The translations under genes were made by a program, and so were the position numbers. This document shows, in pieces, positions 1 to 7,425 of a stretch of DNA of 64,000 nt (position 1 is its first letter; each line of letters opens with the position of its first letter). A model generated the notes under the pieces. The model saw only the letters and a program-made list of their open reading frames with translations. It was not told where the DNA came from and made no database searches. The DNA comes from Nannocystis sp. (GTDB taxonomy: Bacteria > Myxococcota_A > Polyangia > Nannocystales > Nannocystaceae): NCBI RefSeq assembly GCF_016714285.1, contig NZ_JADJNN010000042.1:62001-126000 (forward strand), read 5' to 3'.

Positions 1-1535
1 GCATGCTGCCGATCTTCGTGCTCGGCGCGGTGCTCGAGCAGTTCCCGATCGCCAGCGTCAAGGACCTGGCGAAGCGGCAGGTGCTCGCCACCGAGGGCAT
101 CGCCCGCATCGCCTCGCGCCAGAACTACGACGGGGGCTTCCGCTACTGGGACACCCGCGAGCGCAGCTGGCCGTACCTCTCGACCTGGGCGACCTTCGCC
201 CTGTTAGAGGGCAAGAAGGCCGGCTTCAAGGTCGACCAAGCGGTCCTCGACAAGGCGATGAACTACCTCGAGAACTTCGTCCGCAACGGCGAGTCGACCC
301 CGTGGGGCCGCTACTACGACCACACCAGCCGGACCTTCGCGCTGTGGCTGCTGAGCCGCGAGGACCGCGGCAGCGAGCTGTTCGACCGGGTGTGGGCCAA
401 GCGCGATGAGGTCCCGCTCTACGCCCGCGCGCAGCTGATGTCGGCGGCGCACAAGTACGGCCGCGCGAGCGAACGCGAGGCCCTGCTCAAGGACTTCCGC
501 GCCCGCGTCACCGAGAACGCCCGCACGGCCCACTTCGCCGAGCGCACGAGCGAGGCCGAGGCCGACGGCCTGCAGCTGCTCATGCACTCCGACGTGCAGA
601 CCGACGCCGTCACGCTGATGGCGATGCTGGAGATCGCCGAGGCCGACCCGCTGCTGCCCAAGGTCATGGCCGGCATCATGGACAGCCGCGACCCGCAACG
701 CGGCGGCCGCTGGGGCACGACTCACGCCAACGCCTGGGCCCTGCTCGCCGCCAGCCGCTACTTCACCACCGTCGAGAAGGAGGTCCCCGACTACGTCGCC
801 CGCATCTGGCTCGACACCACCTTCGCCGGCGAGCAGGCGTTCAAGGGCCGCAGCATGGCGGTCGTCGACCAGCACGTGCCGATGGCCCGCCTGATGAAGG
901 AGCAACCCAAGGAGGTGCTGCTCGCGAAGGACGGCCCCGGCATGCTCTACTACCGCCTCGGCCTGCGCTACGCCCCGGCCGACCTGGCGATGAAGGCGGA
1001 GGAGCAGGGCTTCACCGTCTACCGCAGCTACGAGCCGCTCGCGCAGGGCGGCGACAAGCCCGACCCGGCGTCGGTCAAGCGCCTCCAGGACGGCACCTAC
1101 GAGGTCAAGGCCGGCGCGCTGGTCCGCGTCAACCTCACCCTCGTGGCCAAGGACCGCGCCAACTTCGTGGTCGTCGACGACCCGCTGCCGGCCGGCTTCG
1201 AGGGCCAGAACTCGCGCTTCGCGACGACGCTGCAGGATGTTCAGGGCGGGGTGACCAGCCAGTCGGTCGACTACGGCGGCGGCATGCCGTGGGACAGCCT
1301 CGAGGGCGGCTGGTGGTGGTGGCGCCCGTGGTGGAGCTTCAGCCACACCGAGATGCGTGACGACCGCATGCTGCTGTTCGCCAACCACCTGCCGGCCGGC
1401 GTGTACACGTACAGCTACACGGCGCGGGCGACCACGATCGGCGAGTTCCAGCTGCCGCCCGTGCACGCGGAGGCGATGTACCAGCCGGAGCTGTTCGGGC
1501 ACAGCGCGAGCAGCAAGGTCCGCGTGATCGAGTAG
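1..1535 (+). CDS. Bacterial alpha-2-macroglobulin, C-terminal part (5' end outside the window)
   Basis: This is the last ~510 residues of a bacterial alpha-2-macroglobulin (A2M), an envelope protease trap. The first in-frame Met (base 3) is internal: the residues MLPIFVLG normally follow directly after the CxEQ thioester motif of the family, so that motif should lie just upstream of base 1. The visible part has the alpha-helical thioester-domain repeats, including a DGGF-x-W motif near residue 44. It ends with the receptor-binding-like domain carrying an aromatic WWWWRPWW patch and the family's closing pattern (MRDDRMLLFA, then LPAGVYTYSY, then MYQPELFG). The gene stops with TAG at 1533-1535. 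In this family the partner is often a penicillin-binding protein 1C gene, but that would be outside the window. The family call is firm; whether the thioester Cys is present cannot be seen. Confidence 0.9.
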   Translation, partial: MLPIFVLGAVLEQFPIASVKDLAKRQVLATEGIARIASRQNYDGGFRYWDTRERSWPYLSTWATFALLEGKKAGFKVDQAVLDKAMNYLENFVRNGESTPWGRYYDHTSRTFALWLLSREDRGSELFDRVWAKRDEVPLYARAQLMSAAHKYGRASEREALLKDFRARVTENARTAHFAERTSEAEADGLQLLMHSDVQTDAVTLMAMLEIAEADPLLPKVMAGIMDSRDPQRGGRWGTTHANAWALLAASRYFTTVEKEVPDYVARIWLDTTFAGEQAFKGRSMAVVDQHVPMARLMKEQPKEVLLAKDGPGMLYYRLGLRYAPADLAMKAEEQGFTVYRSYEPLAQGGDKPDPASVKRLQDGTYEVKAGALVRVNLTLVAKDRANFVVVDDPLPAGFEGQNSRFATTLQDVQGGVTSQSVDYGGGMPWDSLEGGWWWWRPWWSFSHTEMRDDRMLLFANHLPAGVYTYSYTARATTIGEFQLPPVHAEAMYQPELFGHSASSKVRVIE

Positions 1536-1559
1536 CTCGATCGCCCTTGTTACGCGGGT

Positions 1560-1714
1560 GACGTCGCACGGGCCGACGCCGGTCCGGCAGGGGCGCGCGC
1601 ATGCTCGAGGAGCCGGAGGACGGCAGGGCGCTGGACGTACGCGGACGACGTCGCACGGACCGACGCGGGTCCGGCAGGGGCGCGCGCATGCTCGAGAAGC
1701 CGGAGGACGGCAGG
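1560..1714. repeat. Two direct copies of a 68-bp repeat, 87-bp period
   Basis: Bases 1560-1627 and 1647-1714 match over about 68 bp with few substitutions. Both start with GACGTCGCACGG and end with GGAGGACGGCAGG, and both contain a CTCGAG core. A third copy lies inverted at about 2077-2148. No convincing gene occupies this region; open frames here are GC-driven. Confidence 0.8.
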
Positions 1715-2148
1715 GGTTCCGGCTTCAGACAGGGCGCGTGCCCTTTGGACCGCTTCGCGCTCCACGGGCCCGCTGGACTCAGCCGGAACCCCTGCCGCCC
1801 TCCGGCAAGCGAAGCCTCCGCTGAAGGGCCGTGCGGTCGGCGTCGCCGAGAGCCGGACCCGCATCGGCCCTGAACGCGGCGTGGTGGGTGTGCGGGTCGA
1901 TGTCCCGAGGGACAGGTCCGTGGCGTCGGTCGCCGACGTTGTCCCGGAGTCGGGGGGGGCCCGACCGCACCGCCTTGAGCGGAGGCTTCCCGTGCCGGAG
2001 GGGCGCGGGGGTCTGGACGGAGTCCAGGGGCGCCGATGACAACGAAGTTGTCATGAGGCGAACCCGCCCTGCGACGGCCGGACCCCCGTCGGTCCTCCGG
2101 CTCCTCGAGCCTGCGCGGGCGCCCAGCCGGACCCGCCCCGGTCCGTGC
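1653..2148. repeat. About 500-bp imperfect palindrome with nested inverted arms
   Basis: Outer arms 1653-1723 and 2077-2148 are reverse complements with only scattered mismatches (shared core CTCGAGGAGCCGGAGGA). Inner arms 1783-1840 and 1961-2016 are also reverse complements (shared core GAAGCCTCCGCT). The loop (1841-1960) contains GATGTCCCGAGGGACAGG at 1899-1916, a member of the dispersed GGGACA motif family. No transposase is present, so a MITE-like non-autonomous element or a structured transcript are both possible. Confidence 0.7.
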
Positions 2149-2228
2149 CACAGCGCCCGCGGACCGACGACTGCGGCGCCGGCGAACCGCGTATCGCAGT
2201 CAGTTACTCAGCCGATTAAATAACGAGA

Positions 2229-2259
2229 ACCCAGGACGGCTGACCGAGCCACCCTGGGT
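2229..2259 (+). other. Stem-loop in the spacer upstream of argC
   Basis: ACCCAGG at 2229-2235 pairs with CCTGGGT at 2253-2259 across a 17-base loop, and is followed by a run of Cs rather than Ts. It is therefore not a classical intrinsic terminator. It could be a leader or 3'-UTR structure; its function is unknown. Confidence 0.4.
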
Positions 2260-2324
2260 CCCCCCCCAGATGTAAATTCTGCTCACGGCCCCGGGGGGCG
2301 TGAAAGTGCTGCTACGGCACCGAC

Positions 2325-2495
2325 CAAGCGAAAGCGACTAAGCGCAGGCGAATGAGCGACGAACGCGTAAAACAGGGCCAAGTCAGTCGAAGCTAAGGCG
2401 TTTAAGGCAGGGCAAGTCAGGCGAAGTCAGAGGCCAAGGTAACGAAGCTAAGCGGAGTCAAGCCAGGAGAGTCTAAGGAAGGGCAAGCCAGGTCT
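2325..2495 (+). repeat. Purine-rich, degenerate short-repeat tract upstream of argC
   Basis: This stretch is clearly less GC-rich than its surroundings and is built from drifting copies of AAG-containing words: CAAGTCAG twice, GCGAAGTCAG, CGAAGCTAAG twice, AGGGCAAG twice. No frame reads as protein. It lies about 260 bases before the chosen argC start, so it may belong to an argC leader, but nothing in the sequence proves this. The remaining spacer up to 2749 shows no gene. Confidence 0.5.
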
Positions 2496-2749
2496 GGGTT
2501 TGTAGGGTCCAGTGTTTAGGCTGGATGTCACCGCTTCTGCAGGGGCGGCGCCAAAATGGCAAGTTGTTGGAATTACAAGGCCAAGAGGGGGCAGGCGAGA
2601 CTCGGCACGCCAGCGCTATGACGCAAATGTCCGACCTGGGCGCCTGGAGCCGGCCATGAGGCATGACATCGGTGTCGCACCCGGACGCGCCGCCGTCCGC
2701 CCGGCACCGCCCGACCGGGACACCCGCCGTCGTGGTAGGACCCCGGGCC

Positions 2750-3817
2750 ATGCAGGCCACATCCTCGCGGCCGCGCGTGCGCGCGGCGGTCATCGGCGGC
2801 ACCGGCTACGGCGGCGCCGAGCTCGTCCGTCTGTTGCTCACACACCCGGGCGCCGAGCTCGTCCGCGTCATCAGCATCGACCACGTCGGTGAGCCGCTCG
2901 AGGCGGTCCACCGCAACCTCGGCCGCACGGGCCTCGTGTTCGAGAAGATGGAGCCGCAGGAGGCCGCCGCGGGCGTCGACGTGGTGTTCCTGGCCCTGCC
3001 GCACAAGGTCAGCGCCACCCTGGCCGAGACCCTGGCGGACGTGCCAGCCCGCATCATCGACCTGTCCGGCGACTTTCGCCTGCGCAGCGCCGCCGACTAC
3101 AAGACCTTCTACGGCGACGAGCACCCGCACCCCGGGCACCTCGACGGGCGCTGGGTCTACGGCCTGCCGGAGCAGAACGGGCCGGCGATCCGCGCGGCCT
3201 CCCGGGTCGCCTCGCCCGGTTGCTTCGCCACGACGATCGCCCTCGGCCTGCTGCCCCTGGCCCGCGCCGGGCTCCTGCGCGGGGCGGTGCACACGGTGGC
3301 GATCACGGGATCGTCGGGCTCCGGCGCCTACGCGTCGATCGGCACCCACCACCCGCTGCGGGCCAACAACCTCAAGACCTACAAGGTCCTGAGCCACCAG
3401 CACCGCCCGGAGATCGAGCAGACGCTGCGCGCGGCCAGCCCCGACGGGGCCGACTTCTCGCTGGCCTTCGTGCCGGTCTCGGCGCCGCTGGTCCGCGGCA
3501 TCCTGGCCAACAGCTTCGTGCCGCTGCCGGTCGGGGTCGACCCGGCGCCGCTGTTCGCCGAGTTCTACAAGGATGCGCCGTTCGTGCGCGTGCTCGGCAG
3601 CAAGGTCCAGGCCGAGGTCGTGGCGGTGAAGGGCAGCATGTACGTCGACCTGTCGTGGACCCTCGGCGCCGCCCACGACGGCGCCCGCCAGCTGGTCGTG
3701 ACCACCGCGCTCGACAACCTCGTCAAGGGCGGCGCCGGTCAGGCCGTGCAGTCGATGAACCTGATGTTCGGCCTGCCCGAGAGCCAGGGCATCGCCGCCC
3801 CGGGGCTGTGGCCGTGA
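2750..3817 (+). CDS. argC: N-acetyl-gamma-glutamyl-phosphate reductase
   Basis: ArgC performs the third step of arginine synthesis, NADPH-dependent reduction of N-acetylglutamyl-5-phosphate to the semialdehyde. The 355-residue product starts with a dinucleotide-binding GGTGYGG loop at about residues 16-22. It carries the catalytic cysteine in ASPGCFATT near residue 158, and the family motif GSSGSGAYASIGTHH follows. I chose the ATG at 2750 because the family begins about 10 residues before the glycine loop; an in-frame ATG at 2663 would add 29 low-complexity residues. The TGA stop overlaps the GTG start of argB (GTGA), so the two genes are probably translationally coupled. The upstream spacer is unusually long and repeat-rich. 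Confidence 0.95.
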   Translation: MQATSSRPRVRAAVIGGTGYGGAELVRLLLTHPGAELVRVISIDHVGEPLEAVHRNLGRTGLVFEKMEPQEAAAGVDVVFLALPHKVSATLAETLADVPARIIDLSGDFRLRSAADYKTFYGDEHPHPGHLDGRWVYGLPEQNGPAIRAASRVASPGCFATTIALGLLPLARAGLLRGAVHTVAITGSSGSGAYASIGTHHPLRANNLKTYKVLSHQHRPEIEQTLRAASPDGADFSLAFVPVSAPLVRGILANSFVPLPVGVDPAPLFAEFYKDAPFVRVLGSKVQAEVVAVKGSMYVDLSWTLGAAHDGARQLVVTTALDNLVKGGAGQAVQSMNLMFGLPESQGIAAPGLWP

Positions 3818-4653
3818 TCGCCAGGACCGCGGTCCTCAAGTTCGGCGGCGAGGTGGTCGCGGACGCGGCCGCGCTCGCGGGCGTCCTCGCCGACGTCGCC
3901 GCTCTGGTCGCCGCGGGCTGGCGCTTCGTGCTGTGCCACGGCGGCGGGCCGCAGGCCAACGCGCTGCAGGAGCGCCTCGGCCTGGTCCCACACAAGGTCG
4001 CCGGCCGCCGCGTGACCGATGCCGCGACCTTGCAGGTGATGAAGTGCGTGCTGGCCGGCGAGCTCTCGGTCGACGTGGTCGCCGCCGGTGGAGCCGCGGG
4101 CCTGCGCGCCGTCGGCATCTCGGGCGTGAGCGCCGGCCTCGTGAGCGCCCGGCGTCGGCCGCCGGTGATCGTCGCGGGCGCGGGCCCCGAGCCGGTCGAC
4201 TTCGGGCTGGTCGGCGACATCGTCGAGATCCGCAGCGAGCTGCTCACGCACCTGTGGGCCGGCGGATACACGCCGGTGGTCAACAGCCTCGGCATCGACC
4301 TCGGCTTGGCCCGCGGCGAGGTCTACAACATCAACGCCGACACCGTGGCCTCGGCGATCGCGGCGGCGCTGAAGGTCGACCACCTGTTCCTCATGACCGG
4401 CGTGCCGGGTGTGCTGCGCGACAAGGACGACCCGTCGACCCGCATCCCTCGCCTGTCCGCCGCCGCCGCGCGGGCCGCCATCGCCGACGGCACGATCGTC
4501 GGCGGCATGATCCCCAAGGTCGAGGAGGCGCTCGCCAACATCGCTCTCGGGATCGGCGCCGTGCACATCCTCGGCGCCCGCGCGGGCGTCCTGCAGGCCG
4601 AGGCCGACGAGCCCGGAGCCGCCGGCACGGTGCTGCTCGAGCGCGACGGCTGA
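3814..4653 (+). CDS. argB: Acetylglutamate kinase
   Basis: ArgB phosphorylates N-acetylglutamate, the step before ArgC. The 279-residue product has the amino-acid-kinase fold signatures: KFGGE at the N terminus, CHGGGPQAN near residue 43, the substrate-loop region GRRVTD, and the late NINADTVA and GGMIPK motifs. It starts with GTG at 3814, overlapping the argC stop by 4 bases; no other start fits the conserved N terminus. The argC-argB order with an M20 hydrolase downstream suggests an arginine cluster in which the hydrolase could take the ArgE role. The last 25 bases of the gene are copied twice downstream at 70-bp spacing. Confidence 0.95.
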   Translation: MIARTAVLKFGGEVVADAAALAGVLADVAALVAAGWRFVLCHGGGPQANALQERLGLVPHKVAGRRVTDAATLQVMKCVLAGELSVDVVAAGGAAGLRAVGISGVSAGLVSARRRPPVIVAGAGPEPVDFGLVGDIVEIRSELLTHLWAGGYTPVVNSLGIDLGLARGEVYNINADTVASAIAAALKVDHLFLMTGVPGVLRDKDDPSTRIPRLSAAAARAAIADGTIVGGMIPKVEEALANIALGIGAVHILGARAGVLQAEADEPGAAGTVLLERDG

Positions 4654-4797
4654 GCCTCGGAACCCTTCGAGGAGCTGGCCACGCGTCCGCGGCCGCACCG
4701 TGCTGCTCGAGCGTGACGCGTGAGCCTCGGAGCCATCCGCGGGCTGGCCACGCGTCGGCGTTCGCTATCCCGCTGCTCGAGCGCGACGCGTGAGCCG
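4630..4797 (+). repeat. Triplicated argB 3' end, 70-bp period
   Basis: GCTGCTCGAGCG occurs at 4632, 4702 and 4772, each followed by a close copy of the argB stop region (TGAGCCTCGG or TGAGCC). The intervening GGCCACGCGTC is shared by the first two units. The copies end about 20 bases before the next gene, so they form the whole argB to M20 spacer. This is a true tandem array by spacing and identity, not codon bias. Confidence 0.85.
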
Positions 4798-4818
4798 GCC
4801 TGCGTTATCGTCCGCGCC

Positions 4819-6042
4819 ATGATCACCACCCCGCGCGACGCGGACCTGGGGGCGGCGCTGCGCCGCGCCGTCGACGATGACTTCGAGGCCGCGCAGGTGC
4901 CGTGGCTGCGGCGCGTGGTCGACCAGCCGAGCCACACCCACGCGCGCGCCGACGTCGAGGCCGCGGCCCAGATCGTCGACGATCTGGCGGCCGAGCTAGG
5001 CCTCTCGCGCACGCTGCATTGCGACCCGCAGGGCAAGTTCGCCGACCACCGCGTCTACGCCACCCCGGCCACCGGCGCGGACGATCGCTGCCTCGCGCTG
5101 GTCGGCCACATCGACACCGTGTTCCCGCGCAGCCTCGGCTTCCTCAGCTTTGCCCGCGACGGCGACATCGTCCGCGGCCCCGGCGTGCTCGACATGAAGT
5201 CCGGCATCTCGTCGATGCTGTTCGCGCTGCGGGCCCTGCGATGCGCCGCCCCGGCCGCGTTCGCGGCGCTGCGCGTGCGCGCGGTGATCGTCAGCGACGA
5301 GGAGGTCGGCTCACCGAGCAGCCACGCGCTCTACGATCAGCTCGCGCCGCGGATCAGCGCCGGCCTGGTGTTCGAGTCGGGCCGCAAGCACGACCTCATC
5401 GTCACGGCGCGCAAGGGCGGCGGGGTGTTCACGGTCACGGTCCACGGCAAGGCGGCCCACAGCGGCAACGATCACCAGGCCGGCGTCAACGCGATCCACG
5501 CGCTCGCGCTGCTGGTCGGCAAGATCGAGGCGATGACCGACTACCCCCGCGGCGTCACCCTGAACGTCGGCACCATCGAGGGCGGCACGGCCAAGAACAC
5601 GGTGCCCGAGCGGGCCTCGTGCCAGGTCGACGCCCGCTTCGAGACCGTCGCCGACGCGGAGCAGGTGACGGCCGCGATCCAGGACCTGGCCCGCGATCCC
5701 TTCGCCGGCCTCGCGCAGGTGCCCGATCGTCTGCGGGCTGTTCGCGTCGAGGTCAGCGGCGGCGTGACCCGCCCGCCGATGGAGCCGATCCCCGCGTCGC
5801 AGCGCCTGCGCGCGGCCTACGAGCCCTACGCCGCCGCGAGCGGCCTGCAGATCGGCGAGGCCGAGCTGCAGGGTGGGGGCTCGGACGCCAACCTGCTGGT
5901 CGCGCTCGGCGTGCCATGCATCGACGGCCTCGGCCCGCACGGCGAGTACTTCCATCAGGTCCGCGAGTGGTGCAGCCTCGCCAGCCTGCGCAACCGGACC
6001 GCGGCGCTCGCGTGGTTCCTCGCCGAGCAGTCCGCGTTCTAG
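4819..6042 (+). CDS. M20-family metallohydrolase (glutamate carboxypeptidase/ArgE-like)
   Basis: This is a 407-residue zinc aminoacylase/carboxypeptidase of the M20 family. Zinc-ligand motifs are visible: GHIDTVFP, GVLDMKSG, the catalytic glutamate pair in SDEEVGS, a lid-domain HSGNDHQAG and the C-terminal histidine in GPHGEYFHQ. No signal peptide is present, so it should be cytoplasmic. Start ATG 4819 was chosen because the in-frame extension to 4720 reads through the argB 3'-end repeats and is not conserved-looking. The sequence most resembles carboxypeptidase-G2-type members. Position behind argC-argB makes N-acetylornithine or N-acetylcitrulline deacetylation an attractive role, but that is inference from context only. 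Confidence 0.85.
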   Translation: MITTPRDADLGAALRRAVDDDFEAAQVPWLRRVVDQPSHTHARADVEAAAQIVDDLAAELGLSRTLHCDPQGKFADHRVYATPATGADDRCLALVGHIDTVFPRSLGFLSFARDGDIVRGPGVLDMKSGISSMLFALRALRCAAPAAFAALRVRAVIVSDEEVGSPSSHALYDQLAPRISAGLVFESGRKHDLIVTARKGGGVFTVTVHGKAAHSGNDHQAGVNAIHALALLVGKIEAMTDYPRGVTLNVGTIEGGTAKNTVPERASCQVDARFETVADAEQVTAAIQDLARDPFAGLAQVPDRLRAVRVEVSGGVTRPPMEPIPASQRLRAAYEPYAAASGLQIGEAELQGGGSDANLLVALGVPCIDGLGPHGEYFHQVREWCSLASLRNRTAALAWFLAEQSAF

Positions 6043-6044
6043 CT

Positions 6045-6299
6045 CCGGGGCCCACCTGGTCGACGGCCAGGAGAGCCTGCGCAGCATCGAGGAGCAGCTG
6101 GGCGTCGACCTGCCGGAGCTCGAGGGGGGTCGGCAGCGTCGGCGACCTCCTCACGCATCTGGCGGGCCAGATCCCGACGACCGGCTCGGTGTTCCTGTGG
6201 GAGGGCCTGCGCTTCCCGGTGCTCGAGGCCTACGCCCGGCACCTCGTGCGGGTGCGGGTCGACCGGACCAGCGACGAGAGCACCATCGCCGACGGCTAG
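6045..6299 (+). pseudogene. Frameshifted remnant of a CorC/HlyC transporter-associated domain
   Basis: Two adjacent frames together spell the C-terminal domain found in CorC/HlyC-type magnesium/cobalt efflux proteins. The first part reads LVDGQESLRSIEEQLGVDLP (6057-6116). After the six-G run near 6123 the next frame continues with GSVGDLLTHLAGQIPTTG, then LRFPVLEAYARHLVRVRV, ending at TAG 6297-6299. A one-base change in the G run joins them. No membrane domain, CBS domains or start codon precede it; the M20 gene ends directly upstream at 6042. It is best read as a decayed fragment left by deletion. The frameshift itself could be a sequencing indel, but the missing 5' three quarters cannot. 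Confidence 0.75.
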
Positions 6300-6398
6300 C
6301 ACCCCCAACGCTTGCCGATACATCGGTCGAGAGGTCGGCCGATGGAGGGCAGCCACGCGAGGCTCGCGGAACGCGGCGGGCTGTGATAGGTCGCGACA

Positions 6399-7298
6399 AT
6401 GCGAACGCCCTATCCGATCCTTCATGGCTTGCTCTCTGGACTCCTGCTGATCGCCTGCGGCAAGACCGACGACCTCACCGCTGGCGCGACCGAGAGCGGC
6501 GGCACGACCGGCGCCACCAGCGATGAGCCGACCACCAACGACCCGAGCGCGGGCTCGGTCACCAGCGGCCAGGGCTGTACGCCGGGCCAGAGCTCGCAGT
6601 GCGCCTGCACCAACGGCGACCCCGGCGCGCAGGTCTGCGCCGCCGACGGCAAGTCCTTCGAGCCCTGCGTGTGCGAGAGCAGCGGCACCGACAGCAACGG
6701 CGCGACGATGGCCACGACCATCACCACCGACCCGGTGACGACCGGCCCCGACCTGACGACGACCGGCCCGGACTCGACGACCGTCCCCGACACCACCGGT
6801 CCGGACTCGACGACGGTCCCCGACTCGACCAGCGGCATGGGCACCTGCGAGGACCCGGGCCCCGAGCCCAACGAGGTGGAGAACGACGCGATCGACCTCG
6901 GCGACCAGGGCTGCATGGACCAGCCCGCCAACCTCACGGGCGTGCTCAACGGCGACGTCGACGTCGACTGGTTCCGCTTCCGCGGCATCGACAGCATGGC
7001 CTGCGGCTTCAACAACCCCTTCGTCTCGGAGGTCCTGGTCGCCAGCGACGCCGTGCGCGTGTGCGTGTTCGCGGAGTGCGACCAGGGCACCCCGGCTTTC
7101 ATGTGCCCGCAGGGCTCGCAGAACGACAACTCGCCGGACGGCCGCCCCGGCTGCTGCGGCATGGGCAACATGGCCTTCATGTGGAACTGCATGGGCAGCC
7201 AGAACGAGACGGCCGACTTCTACGTCCGCCTCGACCAGGCGCCCGCCGACTCGTGCGTCGACTACTCGGTGGACTACAGCTTCGCCCCGATGGGCTGA
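6399..7298 (+). CDS. Lipoprotein with Thr-rich linker
   Basis: This 299-residue protein is of unknown function. The N terminus is a lipoprotein signal ending LLLIAC (lipid-modified Cys20), so it is predicted to sit in the envelope. A Thr/Ser/Gly/Pro linker follows, broken by a short Cys-rich segment (about residues 58-92), then repeats of TTGPDSTTVPD (about 105-140). The C-terminal ~150 residues carry PEPNEVENDA and DVDWFRFRG, a pattern typical of secreted bacterial pre-peptidase-like beta domains, plus several Cys pairs. No catalytic motif is evident. It stands alone, followed by a 127-base spacer and the convergent cyclase gene. Confidence 0.75.
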   Translation: MRTPYPILHGLLSGLLLIACGKTDDLTAGATESGGTTGATSDEPTTNDPSAGSVTSGQGCTPGQSSQCACTNGDPGAQVCAADGKSFEPCVCESSGTDSNGATMATTITTDPVTTGPDLTTTGPDSTTVPDTTGPDSTTVPDSTSGMGTCEDPGPEPNEVENDAIDLGDQGCMDQPANLTGVLNGDVDVDWFRFRGIDSMACGFNNPFVSEVLVASDAVRVCVFAECDQGTPAFMCPQGSQNDNSPDGRPGCCGMGNMAFMWNCMGSQNETADFYVRLDQAPADSCVDYSVDYSFAPMG

Positions 7299-7425
7299 GT
7301 TGATCGGTGGTCGGCGGCGCGTACCGACGCCGCCGATCGCAGCAGCTCGCGCGCCTTACCTCGCGGGTGATCGCTGACTCCTCGCGGGTCGACAGCCGAC
7401 CGAGGGAGTCGAGGTCGCGGCGGGC

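Noticed and set aside
204..1502. Long minus-strand open frame opposite the alpha-2-macroglobulin
   Set aside because: It is Arg/Ala/His-rich with no family pattern; at this GC content the opposite strand of real genes stays open. Many similar frames across the window were dropped for the same reason.
4819..6042. Naming the M20 hydrolase argE
   Set aside because: Motifs fit the whole M20 family and look closer to carboxypeptidase G2; position behind argCB alone does not prove acetylornithine deacetylase activity.
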